From an uncultured Clostridia bacterium (lineage in GTDB: Bacteria > Bacillota > Clostridia > Christensenellales > UBA1242): DNA of 64,000 bases. The stretch lies in NCBI GenBank assembly GCA_944362965.1, contig CALVTR010000001.1, positions 1-64,000 on the forward strand, in the 5' to 3' direction. Positions 52,370 through 64,000 of this stretch are shown here, piece after piece (position 1 is the stretch's first letter; each line of letters starts with the position of its first letter). A program made the position numbers and the translations under genes. A model generated the notes under the pieces. The model did no database searches, was not told the origin of the DNA, and saw only the letters and a program-made list of their open reading frames with translations.

Positions 52370-54439
52370 TTATTTTGCTCTCTCGCCAATGATTTGAGCT
52401 GCAACTGATTTTGGAACTTCTTGATAACGAAGTGGTTCCATAACATAGTTGCCTCTACCCTGAGTTTGAGAACGAAGGTCAGTTGCATAACCGAACATTT
52501 CAGCAAGTGGGACTTCTGCGTTTACTATTTGAACGCCAGCAACAGATTCGTTGCCTGTGAGCATACCACGACGAGATGTAAGGTTGCCCATAACTGTTCC
52601 AAGATATTCATCAGGAACTTCAACTGAAACTTTCATGATAGGCTCAAGGATTACTGGGTCTGCTTTCTTAGCACCATCTTGGAATGCCATAGAACCTGCA
52701 ATCTTGAACGCCATTTCAGATGAGTCGACTTCGTGGTAAGAGCCATCGACGAGTGTAACTCTGAAGTCAACAGTTTCATAACCTGCAAGCACGCCGTTCA
52801 TACGAGCTTCAGCGATACCTGCATTGACAGCTGGGATGTATTCCTTAGGAATAGAGCCACCAACCGTCTTATCAACAAATTCATAACCTGAACCTGCTGG
52901 AAGTGGTTCCATATCGATAACGCAGTGACCATATTGACCTTTACCACCACTTTGACGGATGAATTTACCTTCAGCTCTAACAGCTTTCTTGATAGCTTCG
53001 CGGTAAGAAACTTGTGGCTTACCAACTGTAGCTTCAACTTTAAATTCTCTTAAGAGTCTGTCAACGATAATTTCAAGGTGAAGTTCGCCCATACCTGCGA
53101 TAAGGGTTTGACCTGTCTCTTGGTTTGTAGAAACGCGGAAAGATGGGTCTTCTCTTGATAGTTTTGCAAGTGCAAGAGCCATTTTTTCTTGCATATCCTT
53201 TGTTTTAGGTTCGATAGCAAGTTGAATAACTGGTTCTGGGAACTCCATACTTTCAAGCTGAATTGGGTGTTTTTCATCACAAAGAGTGTGTCCTGTGATG
53301 GTATCTTTTAATCCAACGATAGCGGCGATATCACCTGCACTAACCTCTTGAATTTCTTGACGGTTGTTTGCGTGCATACGAATAAGACGACCAACACGCT
53401 CAGTTTTGCCTGTGTTTGAGTTGTAAACATAAGAGCCAGCTGTAAGTTTTCCGCTATAAACACGGAAGAAGGTAAGTCCGCCGACATATGGGTCTGTCAT
53501 AATCTTGAAAGCAAGTCCTGCAAGCGGAGCGTTTTCGTCTGGAGCCCTTGTCTCTTCTTCTCCTGTCTCTGGGTTGATACCTGAAATATGGGCAATATCA
53601 AGTGGGCTTGGAAGGTATTCTACCATAGCGTCAAGTAGCATTTGAACGCCCTTGTTCTTATATGAAGAACCGCAAAGCACTGGAACTAAAGTTTTTGCAA
53701 TAGTTGCCTTTCTGATAGCTTTCTTGAGTTCATCAATAGAAATTTCTTGACCGTCAAAGTATCTTTCAAGAAGAGCATCATCAGTTTCAACGATCTTTTC
53801 AACCATTTCATCATGATATTTTTGAGCTTTTTCTTTATAGTCAGCTGGAATATCTTCGATTACGATTTCTTTTCCAAGATCATCTTTATAGATTTCTGCC
53901 TTCATGGTGAGAAGGTCGATAATTCCTGAGAAGGTATCAGCTTCTCCGATAGGAATTTGAATTGCAAGTGGATTTGTTTTAAGTCTATTTTTGATAGAGT
54001 CAATGCAAGCAAAAAAGTCTGCTGCATCTCTATCCATTTTGTTGACATAGATTATTGTTGGCACCTTGTATTTTGTTGCTTGACGCCAAACGGTTTCAGT
54101 TTGTGGCTGAACCTTATCACGAGCTGAAAGCACAAGAACGGCACCATCAAGAACCTTGAGTGAACGCTCAACTTCGATTGTGAAGTCAACGTGTCCAGGG
54201 GTGTCGATGATGTTGATCTTATGGTCTTTCCAAGTGCAAGTTGTACAAGCAGACGTGATAGTAATACCACGTTCCTGCTCTTGAGCCATCCAGTCCATAG
54301 TGGCTTCTCCATCATGAACTTCACCAATTTTGTGAGATCTGCCAGTATAGAAAAGAATTCTTTCTGTAGTGGTTGTTTTACCAGCGTCAATGTGCGCCAT
54401 GATACCAACGTTTCTAGTCATCTCTAGATTATTAGCCAT
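52370..54439 (-). CDS. fusA: Elongation factor G
   Basis: Ribosomal translocase of 689 residues. [27 protein letters not shown] and [10 protein letters not shown] mark the G domain; the C-terminal domains IV-V ([21 protein letters not shown]) are complete. The ATG at 54439 follows AAGGAGAAAAAT; the frame extends 12 codons upstream without a ribosome site. Confidence 0.99.
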   Translation of the reverse strand: MANNLEMTRNVGIMAHIDAGKTTTTERILFYTGRSHKIGEVHDGEATMDWMAQEQERGITITSACTTCTWKDHKINIIDTPGHVDFTIEVERSLKVLDGAVLVLSARDKVQPQTETVWRQATKYKVPTIIYVNKMDRDAADFFACIDSIKNRLKTNPLAIQIPIGEADTFSGIIDLLTMKAEIYKDDLGKEIVIEDIPADYKEKAQKYHDEMVEKIVETDDALLERYFDGQEISIDELKKAIRKATIAKTLVPVLCGSSYKNKGVQMLLDAMVEYLPSPLDIAHISGINPETGEEETRAPDENAPLAGLAFKIMTDPYVGGLTFFRVYSGKLTAGSYVYNSNTGKTERVGRLIRMHANNRQEIQEVSAGDIAAIVGLKDTITGHTLCDEKHPIQLESMEFPEPVIQLAIEPKTKDMQEKMALALAKLSREDPSFRVSTNQETGQTLIAGMGELHLEIIVDRLLREFKVEATVGKPQVSYREAIKKAVRAEGKFIRQSGGKGQYGHCVIDMEPLPAGSGYEFVDKTVGGSIPKEYIPAVNAGIAEARMNGVLAGYETVDFRVTLVDGSYHEVDSSEMAFKIAGSMAFQDGAKKADPVILEPIMKVSVEVPDEYLGTVMGNLTSRRGMLTGNESVAGVQIVNAEVPLAEMFGYATDLRSQTQGRGNYVMEPLRYQEVPKSVAAQIIGERAK

Positions 54440-54518
54440 ATTTTTCTCCTTATTAAAATTTTGTGGCAATGCCACTTAAATTTAGCATTCGCTAAAAATA
54501 TATTGTTTGATATTTATT

Positions 54519-54993
54519 GTGCCTAAGGCACTTTTTAAAGTTTACATTTAATTGAATAGAAACCAGCAATGCTAGGGTGCCTTAGGCACTTTTTTTTAAT
54601 GAACCCTAAGGACTAACCTTTATTAGCCTTTAATCAAGCAATCAAACCGCAGTAAAACGAGTGAGGCAAGGCTCGGCGTTACTTTTGCGAAGGAGCTTAG
54701 GTGTCTTAGACACTTTTTTAATAATTTTTCAATCAAACTGTAGTAAAATATTCAATAAACTATTCAAAAGCAAGTAAGACAAGGCTCGCTAGAACTTTCA
54801 GGAAGGAGCTTAGAACCCCCTAAGTGACTGACTGAAAGGGCTAGCAGAAACGAAGTATTACGCAGCTTTTCAATAGTTTAGTATTTAATTGAATAGAAAC
54901 TAGCAATGCAAGGCTCGCGACGATTTTTGACCAGGAGCTTAGTAAACCCTAAGTGACTGGAAGAAAATCTAGCAGAAACGACGCAGTGCGACG
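54519..54993 (+). repeat. Structured repeats between rpsG and fusA
   Basis: The 570-nt gap between rpsG and fusA holds two kinds of repeats. Three short palindromic hairpins with T runs on the plus strand lie at 54519, 54577 and 54701. The boxes GCAAGGCTCG and AGGAGCTTAG occur three times at constant 25-nt spacing (54666/54691, 54778/54804, 54908/54933). The last two copies continue with CCCTAAGTGACTG and CTAGCAGAAACGA and form hairpins whose middle stems differ but still pair. ATTTAATTGAATAGAAAC is also repeated (54547 and 54884). Confidence 0.7.
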
Positions 54994-55009
54994 TTTATAT
55001 CCAATTAAA

Positions 55010-55483
55010 TTACCATTTGAAGTGAGCAAAAGCCTTATTCGCCTCAGCCATTCTGTGCATTTCATCACGACGTTTGATTGATGCACCTGTTGAATTGTAA
55101 GCGTCCATAATCTCGCCTGCAAGTTTTGCGTCCATTCCACGTTCGCCGCTTCTCTTTCTAGCAAAGTTTACCATCCAGCGAATGGCGAGTGTTTGACGTC
55201 TTTCAGGTCTGATTTCCATAGGAACTTGATAAGTTGCACCACCAACTCTTCTTGACTTTGTTTCAAGAACAGGTTTAATGTTCTCAAGAGCGGTTGTGAA
55301 TACTTCAAGTGGATCTTGTCCTAATTTTTCTTTAACTATGTCAAAAGCACCATAAACTATTCTTTGTGCAAGTCCTTTTTTACCAGATTCCATAACTTGA
55401 TTTACAAGTTTAGTAACAACCTTTGAATTGTATATTGGATCAGGAAGAACTTCTTTTTTGACAGCACTATTTCTTCTTGGCAT
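55010..55483 (-). CDS. rpsG: Ribosomal protein uS7
   Basis: Standard 157-residue S7: [21 protein letters not shown] at the start, [20 protein letters not shown] and [15 protein letters not shown] at the end. Second gene of the str operon. Confidence 0.99.
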   Translation of the reverse strand: MPRRNSAVKKEVLPDPIYNSKVVTKLVNQVMESGKKGLAQRIVYGAFDIVKEKLGQDPLEVFTTALENIKPVLETKSRRVGGATYQVPMEIRPERRQTLAIRWMVNFARKRSGERGMDAKLAGEIMDAYNSTGASIKRRDEMHRMAEANKAFAHFKW

Positions 55484-55581
55484 TTTATTTATTCTCTCCT
55501 TTTATCAGAAAAATAACGTTTTTTCTGAGATTTTTTGTGTTTTTTGTTTGTTTTTTTTAATTTTGTTGTCACTAAGCTTAA

Positions 55582-55962
55582 TTATTTTGTTTTCTTAGGA
55601 CGTTTTGCACCATACTTAGAACGGCTTTGTTTTCTGTTTTGAACACCAGCTGTGTCAAGTGACCCACGAACAATGTGATAACGAACACCAGGTAGGTCCT
55701 TAACTCTTCCGCCACGAACAAGAACAACGCTGTGCTCTTGAAGGTTGTGTCCTTCGCCAGGAATATAGCAAGTTCCTTCTGTTCCGTTTGAAAGTTTAAC
55801 TCTTGCGATTTTTCTTAAAGCTGAGTTAGGCTTCTTAGGAGTTGCAGTTCTAACAGAAAGGCAAACACCACGTTTTTGTGGGCATTCTTCAAGAAGTGGA
55901 GCCTTAGACTTTTTCTCAAAAGTTTCTCTTCCTTTTCTAACAAGTTGGTTTATTGTTGGCAT
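55582..55962 (-). CDS. rpsL: Ribosomal protein uS12
   Basis: Decoding-centre protein of 126 residues: [13 protein letters not shown] start, [15 protein letters not shown] and [16 protein letters not shown]. The Lys residues linked to streptomycin response are wild type (TPKKPNS, GRVKDLP). First gene of the str operon, with a long leader. Confidence 0.99.
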   Translation of the reverse strand: MPTINQLVRKGRETFEKKSKAPLLEECPQKRGVCLSVRTATPKKPNSALRKIARVKLSNGTEGTCYIPGEGHNLQEHSVVLVRGGRVKDLPGVRYHIVRGSLDTAGVQNRKQSRSKYGAKRPKKTK

Positions 55963-56077
55963 ATTCTTTCCCCTTTTAACTTAAAAATAATGAATTTATT
56001 TAAAATTATCAAAAATTATTGCTAATTTTAATATTTTTAATTCACTCACTTTTTTAAGAAATTTTCTTTGTCGATTT

Positions 56078-56108
56078 AAAAAATGCACGACAAGCCTTGT
56101 TGTCGCGC
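56078..56108 (-). terminator. Attenuator-like terminator in the rpsL leader
   Basis: A GC-ACGACA/TGTCG-GC hairpin followed by a T6 run on the minus strand, located about 115 nt before the rpsL ATG and 275 nt after the promoter. A hairpin TTCGCTTTA/TAAAGCGAA lies further upstream in the leader. Readthrough control of the str operon, or a separate RNA of about 300 nt, are both possible. Confidence 0.6.
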
Positions 56109-56389
56109 ATTAAAAATGCTTTTCTTTGTAAAACATGAACAACACGATTGCACCTACTTATACAACTTCGCTTTAAGCTAAAGCGAATCGGCAACTTGAT
56201 AGATTTTTTAAAGCGAGCATTGCGTTTTTGCGTTTTCAAGTCACCTGTTGTTTGTTTATGCTTTCCGTTGAAATTTTTGTTAATTTCACCGCATGCTGAA
56301 ATGGACAATTTAAAAAGTTTTAAAACTCTTAAAATTTTCCCAAACGCACAATCAAAAGCATTGCCTCCGACAACGAAGCATACGTGGTT

Positions 56390-56418
56390 ATTATACACAT
56401 TTGCCAAAGCATTGTCAA
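56390..56418 (-). promoter_or_regulatory. Promoter of the str operon
   Basis: Minus-strand TTGACA (56413-56418), 17-nt spacer, TATAAT (56390-56395), a consensus promoter about 420 nt before rpsL. The leader in between contains no convincing gene. Confidence 0.8.
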
Positions 56419-56525
56419 GAGAAAATAGGAATTTTATATAATTCTAAAAATAGAATATAAGAATTTTATAAAAATCTATAAATATCAAATAATTGAGTTA
56501 TCATTTAACACAAATTGGTTTTATA

Positions 56526-57883
56526 TTATAGTTGAATTTGCAAAGCGGGAAGGACACCGATACTACTATCATCAATAGAGTATGTTCCCCAAGAGCCAAC
56601 GTCTGCTGTAATTACGTCTAAATCATAATCACTAGGTGAGCGAAGCCATGCGGACCCAATAGTTGTGCTCTCCCTATAAATATATGCTCCAACCACTTTT
56701 GCATAATCACTTGCTATTATCGCTTTATTGGCATCATAACTAGTATCTTCAAAATATCCATAATTTGCATTATGAATATTAGCAAGACTAAGCAAAAATA
56801 TTTTATCAAATGTATTTTCACATAAATACTCATCATTATGGAAACCTAGTGACGCATCAAAACTATTGTCAGTATTTACAACTTCTGTTGTGTTTATTAG
56901 GCTTTGCTGTGTTCCTGTAAAAGCAGTATCATAAAAATCATTTATTAACCATTTCCTTACTTCGCTATGCTCATAGTTATTTGCAAAAATTGATCCTTCA
57001 TATCCCGTTACATAATAACGACCATCATCTGCTTCAACATATTTTGATTGATATGCCATTGAATTTATTATAATATAACTTACTATTAAGGCTGTTCCAT
57101 CACCATAAGCATCATCCAATATTCTCCATTTAATGGGCTCAACTTTAAAATAATACGTTTCACCTGAAACAATAGCTGTTTCGTCTGAGAATATATAATT
57201 ACTATTATATGGTGTTGCAACGACTTGAGCATAATACTCTCCGTCATTGCCTAGATAATAGCCATTAGATTGCTGAACTGCATTTTCATCTACAACACCT
57301 TCTTCCGCTATTGTCTGTGGATAATAGCCAAATAAGATAAAATCACCATTTGGATCTGGGTTGCCTTCTGCGTCTACTCGTTCATATGTGGCGGTATATT
57401 CACTAAAGGATATTGAGATGCCATCTAAATCAATACTGCCAGTTGTGCCAGAGAATTGTATTGTTAAAGTTATTGTGCCTGAGATGGCTGCTGTTGTAAT
57501 GTTTTCTATAGGAGTTTTAGAGCCTGCTATTGTTCCGCTTGTTGTTAAAGTCACTCCACTTCCACCTGTGGCTGTTGCTTGATAGGCTGTTGAAGTTGTA
57601 TTTACAAAATCAAAGTATACCCGCTGGATGACTGTATTGTTCCTAAATCTATATCAAGCTCACTGTTAATAAAGCCCGGCATAAAATCGTCCATCTGCTC
57701 GACTGAGCCAAGCTCTGTTTGAATACGTATATCCTTGATATATAGTGTGTTGTCTGTGATATTAAAACTTACCGTTCCCTTTAAATTGATTGTCTGGGTT
57801 GCGGCAAGCACCCCAACAAGCAGCATGCTTAGCACAAGCACAAATGCTGAAATCATTGACATAAGTTTGATTTTTAAACTCAT
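56526..57883 (-). pseudogene. Secreted cassette protein 3, frameshifted, DUF6273-like C-terminus
   Basis: Third member of the cassette family. The ATG at 57883 (GGAGAAAAA before it) opens with the same signal as the others (AFVLVLSMLLVGVLAA) and NLKGTVSFNITDNTLYIKDIR, but the frame leaves at SSSGYTLIL-stop. The homologous continuation VYFDFVNTTSTAYQ and LTTSGTIAGSKTPIENI is in the next frame. One extra G in the GGG at 57620-57622 would restore it. The C-terminal part, with WRILDDAYGDGTALIVSYIIIN, SEVRKWLINDFYDTAF and DKIFLLSL, resembles the DUF6273 domain. The intact protein would be about 450 residues. Confidence 0.75.
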
Positions 57884-58110
57884 TTTTTCTCCTTTTTTAA
57901 TTTTGAGTTTTATTTTAGTTTGTTTAAACGCTGTAGTTTTATGCAAAATTCGACATTTTTGCATATCTCAGCCACATTTTAGCACTTTTACAATCCATTT
58001 GTCTCAAAGGTGACGGCAAGTTGGCGTCATAAAATTTAAAAATTTTTATTTTTTTCAAATGTAACTAATTTCATACTTTAAGTGTCTAAATGCTAGGCTA
58101 GTTGATTTTA

Positions 58111-58241
58111 GCGAGCGGGGTTAGCCGTGCGTAAGAAGGCACAAAAAATGTAAATTTTTAGAAGGCAAAAGTTTTTGCCTTCAGTGAAATTTTGCTAATA
58201 GCAAAATTTCTCGTGCCTTCTTACGCGGCAGAGCCGCTCGC
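58111..58241 (-). other. Cloverleaf leader element 5 (four-way junction)
   Basis: Closing stem GCGAGCGG/CCGCTCGC, then CGTAAGAAGGCAC/GTGCCTTCTTACG, enclosing hairpins at 58144-58159, 58161-58182 and 58186-58210. Position relative to promoter and gene is as in elements 1 and 4, yet no stem sequence is shared, so the pairing is conserved rather than the sequence. Confidence 0.8.
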
Positions 58242-58263
58242 GATGGACATATCTTATGCAATA

Positions 58264-58291
58264 AGTATACCCCCCCCGCAATTTACGTCAA
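58264..58291 (-). promoter_or_regulatory. Poly-G spacer promoter of cassette 3
   Basis: Minus-strand TTGACG (58286-58291), 16-nt spacer ending in G8, then TATACT (58264-58269). Confidence 0.7.
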
Positions 58292-58355
58292 GTAAATTTA
58301 ACAAATTTTTTAATTTTTTTACAAAAATTTTTTATTTTTTGCGGATTTTTGGTTC

Positions 58356-58598
58356 GAGAGCGGAAATATAGTTTATATTTTACCCCACCCTACCGGACAG
58401 CCATCCAAACATTTGATTTGGTGGATTAGCCACTTTTTATCGTTTTTATTGGGGTAACACCAAAGCATTTTCGAAAAAATTGAAAGGTTTGAGCTTTTAA
58501 TTTTTTCGAACTCCTAGAAAGGAAAACGCGAACACAAACCAAATGCTTGGCGATTGTCCGATTTATCATATCTAAATTTAAACTCTTTCTCCGCTCTC
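58356..58598. other. Long-range paired non-coding region
   Basis: GAGAGCGGA at 58356 pairs perfectly with TCCGCTCTC at 58590. Inside, CGGACA/TGTCCG (58394, 58555), CCAA/TTGG and CATTTG/CAAATG (58410, 58540) continue the stem around three hairpins at 58449-58463, 58470-58510 (12-bp TTCGAAAAAATT stem) and 58512-58523. It looks like a folded RNA or a looser cloverleaf. It does not fit RNase P RNA, tmRNA or SRP RNA. The following 230 nt up to ligA has no gene. Confidence 0.5.
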
Positions 58599-58784
58599 AT
58601 GATTAACAGTTATTTCTTTGGTTTCCCGACTTGGGCTCTCGCAAAATCTTCAATTTTGTGGGTAAAGTAAAAACAAGCAAGGAGGTGGATTATGCAGATT
58701 TAAAGAAGACGGTGGTAAAGTTCATTCTTTCAACTCTCCCTATCGAACAGCCGTCGAGCATCTGGCTTACGTCGAACATATGGT
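58388..58784 (+). repeat. Diverged direct repeat pair around CCCTA-CG-ACAGCC
   Basis: Copies at 58388-58424 and 58738-58784 share CCCTAYCGRACAGCCRTC and the spacing of the following bases. Differences fall mostly at third positions if read in one frame (PYRTA then I/V), so a decayed coding origin is possible. Confidence 0.4.
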
Positions 58785-58830
58785 TCGAAAAAAGAAAAGC
58801 ATAAACTCTTCTTCTAAAAATTGTTGTAAT

Positions 58831-61041
<2,211 letters not shown>

Positions 61042-63297
61042 TTATTCATTTTCAATAATATTTAGCGGTGCAAGTTCTAGCATTAAACTTTTTTTGCCAA
61101 AGTCTTCAAAGATTATATCGCCAACAAGTCCATCATCAGAGATTGCCACAATCTGACCTATGCCAAATCTTGGGTGCTCCACTTTTTGACCAACTTTATA
61201 GATTGAAACATCCTTTCTAGGCTCTTCTTTTTTTTCTTCCTTCTTTACAAAAGACTTATGGTCAAATGGAAAACTTTGTTTGCCACCACCCATGCCACTT
61301 TTCACATAGTCGCCACCACATGCATAAGGGGCTCCATAGCTGCGGCTATGGCCATTATAAGTGCGGTCTGCATTATATGCCTTATTTTCACTTATGCCTT
61401 TGCTTTCAAGAGACAAAAGCCCAAGTTCGCGGCAAAACCTGCTTGGAGTTTGATATTGGCTTTCTCTATACATATATCTCTTTGAACAATGCGACAAATA
61501 TAGCCGCTCTTCTGCACGAGTCAAGGCAACATACATAAGACGGCGTTCTTCTTCAAGTTCATAATTATTGTTGAGAGCCCTTGAAATTGGGAAGATGCCT
61601 TCTTCAAGCCCTATAACAAACACCACTTTAAACTCTAGCCCCTTCACCGCATGCACGGTTGCTATAGTCACAGCACCGCCTTGCCCTATATCGTCTGTGT
61701 CAGAGCTTAAGGTTATGCTCTCTAAGAAATCTCCTAAGCTTGCGTCTGGGTTAAGTGCTTCAAACTCCTTGACTGATGAAACAAACTGGTCAACGTTCAT
61801 AAGTCTGTTTAGGTCTTCTTCATCTTTGATATTATACGCTTCTCTTATTTTAAATGCCAATAGCACGCCTTCAACAAATTTTGATAGTGGCTTTTGTGGA
61901 AGCTCTAGTGCTTTGTTATAGCCTTCTAAAAATGGCAAAAACTTTTTATAAAGTGCGGTGTTTTTTATATCTTCTGAAAGAGCGTTCTCAAGCAGTGATT
62001 TTGAATAGTCTAATTCCTGCAATTTTGCAAGTGTGCCGTCACCTATACCACGTTTTGGGAAGTTGATAATTCTTGCAAAGGACACATCATCTTTTGGGTT
62101 TGTGAAAAGTCTTAAATAGCCAATCATGTTTTTGATTTCCACACGCTCATAGAATTTAAAGCCGCCGAAAATTCGATGCGGTATATTATAGAGCAAAAAG
62201 GCCTCTTCAAGATTTCGTGAAAGCGCGTTCATACGCATAAGCACTGCAATATCTTTATATTCATAGCCCTTGGTTTCAACAAGGTTTTGAATAGTGCGTG
62301 CAACATAGGTGGCTTCATCTCGCTCGTCATAGGCGTTATATAGCGTTGGTTTCTCACCGCCTTCTTTGTCTGTCCACATATTCTTATTGAGTCTTGCTGT
62401 GTTATTCTTTATAACATTGTTTGCAATCTTGATAATCTCGCTTGTTGAGCGGTAGTTTCTTTCAAGTTTATAGGTTTTAAGGTCAGGAAAATCCTTTTTT
62501 AAATTGAATATATTTTGAAAGTTTGCACCCCGCCATGAATAAATACACTGGTCTTCATCTCCAACAACAAAAAGATTGCCATGCACGGACGCGAGCAATT
62601 TGACAAGGTTATACTGCACAAGGTTTGTGTCTTGAAACTCGTCGACAAGCACATATTCAAAGCGGTTTGCATAGTAATCTAAAATCTGCGGAAAGGTTTT
62701 AAAAAGCTCAATGGTTTTGCAAAGCAGGTCATCAAAATCTAGTGCATTGTTTTTCTTAAGTTTGTTTTGATATGCCACTATGCACTTGCCTATCTTTTGC
62801 ATATCATATTCGTCGCTATGCGTGTTTAAATATTCTTCTAGACTTTGCGAGCCATTCTTCCAATTTGATAAATGCTTGACAACTGCCTTTTTGATTTTAT
62901 CATCATTGACGCCGAACTCTGCAAGCACTTCTTTTATAACCTTATCACTATCACTTTCGCTATAAATTGAAAAATCTTTGGTAAAAGGATAAAGTGCGTC
63001 TATATCGCGGCGTAAAATCTTGGCACACATTGAGTGAAAGGTGGAAATCCACACTTTCTCAGCCCCGTCAACCATTGATATGATACGCTCTTTCATCTCG
63101 CCCGCTGCCTTATTTGTGAAAGTGATTGCAAGTATGCGGTATGGATCAACGCCGCACTCCTTGATAAGATATGCCACCCTATGCGTAAGAAGTCTGGTCT
63201 TGCCGGAGCCTGCACCTGCCGTAACTAAAACCGCTCCCTTAATTTCCTTAAGGGGTGCGAGTTGTTCTTCATTTAATGAATTTATATCGTATTTCAT
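61042..63297 (-). CDS. pcrA: ATP-dependent DNA helicase PcrA/UvrD
   Basis: Superfamily 1A 3'-5' helicase in repair and plasmid replication. The 751-residue protein has the Walker A loop GAGSGKTRLL, VDEFQDTN (motif II), GDEDQCIYSWRGA (motif III), YRST (IV), and ATVHAVKGLEFKVVF and ALTRAEERLYL in the C-terminal motor. A Tudor-like end (VGQKVEHPRFGIGQIVAI) binds RNA polymerase in PcrA. Upstream of ligA, in the usual order. Confidence 0.97.
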   Translation of the reverse strand: MKYDINSLNEEQLAPLKEIKGAVLVTAGAGSGKTRLLTHRVAYLIKECGVDPYRILAITFTNKAAGEMKERIISMVDGAEKVWISTFHSMCAKILRRDIDALYPFTKDFSIYSESDSDKVIKEVLAEFGVNDDKIKKAVVKHLSNWKNGSQSLEEYLNTHSDEYDMQKIGKCIVAYQNKLKKNNALDFDDLLCKTIELFKTFPQILDYYANRFEYVLVDEFQDTNLVQYNLVKLLASVHGNLFVVGDEDQCIYSWRGANFQNIFNLKKDFPDLKTYKLERNYRSTSEIIKIANNVIKNNTARLNKNMWTDKEGGEKPTLYNAYDERDEATYVARTIQNLVETKGYEYKDIAVLMRMNALSRNLEEAFLLYNIPHRIFGGFKFYERVEIKNMIGYLRLFTNPKDDVSFARIINFPKRGIGDGTLAKLQELDYSKSLLENALSEDIKNTALYKKFLPFLEGYNKALELPQKPLSKFVEGVLLAFKIREAYNIKDEEDLNRLMNVDQFVSSVKEFEALNPDASLGDFLESITLSSDTDDIGQGGAVTIATVHAVKGLEFKVVFVIGLEEGIFPISRALNNNYELEEERRLMYVALTRAEERLYLSHCSKRYMYRESQYQTPSRFCRELGLLSLESKGISENKAYNADRTYNGHSRSYGAPYACGGDYVKSGMGGGKQSFPFDHKSFVKKEEKKEEPRKDVSIYKVGQKVEHPRFGIGQIVAISDDGLVGDIIFEDFGKKSLMLELAPLNIIENE

Positions 63298-63425
63298 AGG
63301 TTTATTATAGCAGTTTTGGTTTTTAAAAGCAAAAGAATAATCAACAAAATAGTTTTACAATTTTAGATTATTTTATATTAAAAATTAAATACAATAAAAC
63401 CCAGCAAAATGATTTATTCCCATAA

Positions 63426-63454
63426 AAAACAACCCTATTATAAGGATTGTTTTT
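63426..63454 (-). terminator. Terminator of spoIVA
   Basis: AAAACAA/TTGTTTT and CCT/AGG stems with a mismatch between, followed by TTTTTT on the minus strand, 20 nt past the spoIVA stop. Confidence 0.7.
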
Positions 63455-63473
63455 AATTGAATATGTCTTTAAG

Positions 63474-64000
63474 TTATAGTAGTATGCAAAGCACCCCGCC
63501 CTTGCCTTCATTGACTATTCTTGAAAGCGTTTTTCTCATCTTCTTTTGTGCTTCAACCGGCATGGTTACAATCTTTGCATTGATATTGTCGCCAACCAAC
63601 GTAAACAGGCTCTTACCCAAGATGTTTGTGTCCCAGATAGATTGCGGGTCACTTTCAAACTGCTCCACAATATTCTTTGCAAGGTCTTGACTTTGGTCTT
63701 CTGTTCCAACAAGCGGTGTGACTTCTGTTTCAACGTCAACTCGCATAATATGCAAGCTTGGTGCTGATGCCTTAATCTTAACGCCGAAGCGGTTGCCTTG
63801 TCTGATGATTTCAGGCTCGCCAAGTTCAAGGTCTTCTCTGCGTGGCCCGACAATGCCGTAGCCTGTTTCTTTAACTTCTTCAAGTGCACCTTTAATCTTA
63901 TCATATTCAATCTTGGCAAATGCAAGTTCTTTGATATAGCTTACAAGTTCAAAATCATCTTTGATTTCAAAGCCACATTCATCTGAAAGAACATGATAGA
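63474..64000 (-). CDS. spoIVA: Stage IV sporulation protein A, C-terminal part
   Basis: ATPase that polymerises on the forespore surface and forms the base of the spore coat. About 175 C-terminal residues are in the window; the ATP-binding N-terminus lies beyond the right edge. The segments GYGIVGPRREDLELGEPEIIRQGNRFGVKIKA, HIMRVDVETEVTPLVGTEDQS and RIVNEGKGGVLCILL are diagnostic. It establishes that the organism belongs to a spore-forming lineage. Confidence 0.95.
   Translation of the reverse strand, partial: YHVLSDECGFEIKDDFELVSYIKELAFAKIEYDKIKGALEEVKETGYGIVGPRREDLELGEPEIIRQGNRFGVKIKASAPSLHIMRVDVETEVTPLVGTEDQSQDLAKNIVEQFESDPQSIWDTNILGKSLFTLVGDNINAKIVTMPVEAQKKMRKTLSRIVNEGKGGVLCILL

Noticed and set aside
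56054..56407. 117-codon ORF in the rpsL leader
   Set aside because: Its ATG lies upstream of the predicted transcription start, it spans the -10 box and the attenuator, and it has no ribosome site or recognisable domain.
58356..58810. RNase P RNA, tmRNA or SRP RNA
   Set aside because: TGGCTTAC near 58770 recalls the 3' end of RNase P RNA, but the GAGGAAAGUC and ACAGAA motifs are missing; no tag reading frame and T-arm of tmRNA, no SRP helix 8 motif.

Overview
The window is a low-GC, spore-forming Gram-positive chromosome segment, most likely from the Clostridia. The evidence is a cysteine-less spoIVA 3' end, yqfC/yqfD, a ylmC/ymxH-type PRC-barrel gene, a possible spoVM micro-ORF, murB/murC, sepF, a str operon (rpsL-rpsG-fusA-tuf), rplU-prp-rpmA with a Prp-cleavable L27, AAGGAG ribosome sites and many TTGACA-17-TATAAT promoters. 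No rRNA, complete tRNA or CRISPR array is visible.

Layout. 1-4.3 kb is accessory DNA: a Fic gene running off the left edge, the 3' half of a tRNA-Thr(GGU) flanked by tandem decamers that look like integrase arm sites, a DUF4417 gene, and a tyrosine recombinase with a one-base frameshift. 4.6-9.4 kb holds a radical-SAM gene, a nitroreductase broken by an in-frame TGA, a MarR regulator, three tiny unknown genes, an AraC/GyrI-like regulator and a polysaccharide deacetylase. 9.5-16.4 kb is an NAD island: 5'-nucleotidase-like HAD protein, pncB, an NMN adenylyltransferase-like gene and a nicotinamidase-NUDIX fusion on the minus strand, and nadE, an NrtR-like NUDIX regulator and a purine phosphoribosyltransferase on the plus strand. 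The two arms share a divergent promoter region with matching operator-like boxes. 16.7-24.2 kb holds an old-yellow-enzyme/2-enoate-reductase-type flavoprotein and a 1715-residue membrane-anchored subtilase. 24.2-40 kb is mainly housekeeping: murC/murB, era-ybeY-yqfD-yqfC, floA, ogg, feoB-feoA, nrdR, ribosomal genes. 39-47 kb holds a 1411-residue surface protein, a Cys-rich peptide, two PH-domain-like genes, rluD, lspA and sepF. 49-64 kb holds the str operon, ligA, pcrA and spoIVA.

The most striking signal is a dispersed cassette family. Three loci (26.5-27.9, 47.6-48.8 and 56.5-58.3 kb) each carry, reading on the minus strand, a -35 box, a run of 7-8 G directly abutting a TATA(A/C)T -10 box, a leader that folds into a compact four-way-junction cloverleaf, and a gene for a secreted protein with a near-constant N-terminus and an unrelated C-terminus. 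A G tract inside the -35/-10 spacer is the classical arrangement of a slipped-strand phase-variable promoter. The cloverleaf topology is kept although the stem sequences of the third copy are completely different. Two further cloverleaves of the same design, with again different sequences, occur outside these cassettes (33.8 and 44.3 kb).

Four genes are broken by single-base events (integrase, nitroreductase, third cassette gene, a small ORF after tuf). All are accessory, so decay or phase/assembly errors are possible, while housekeeping genes are intact.
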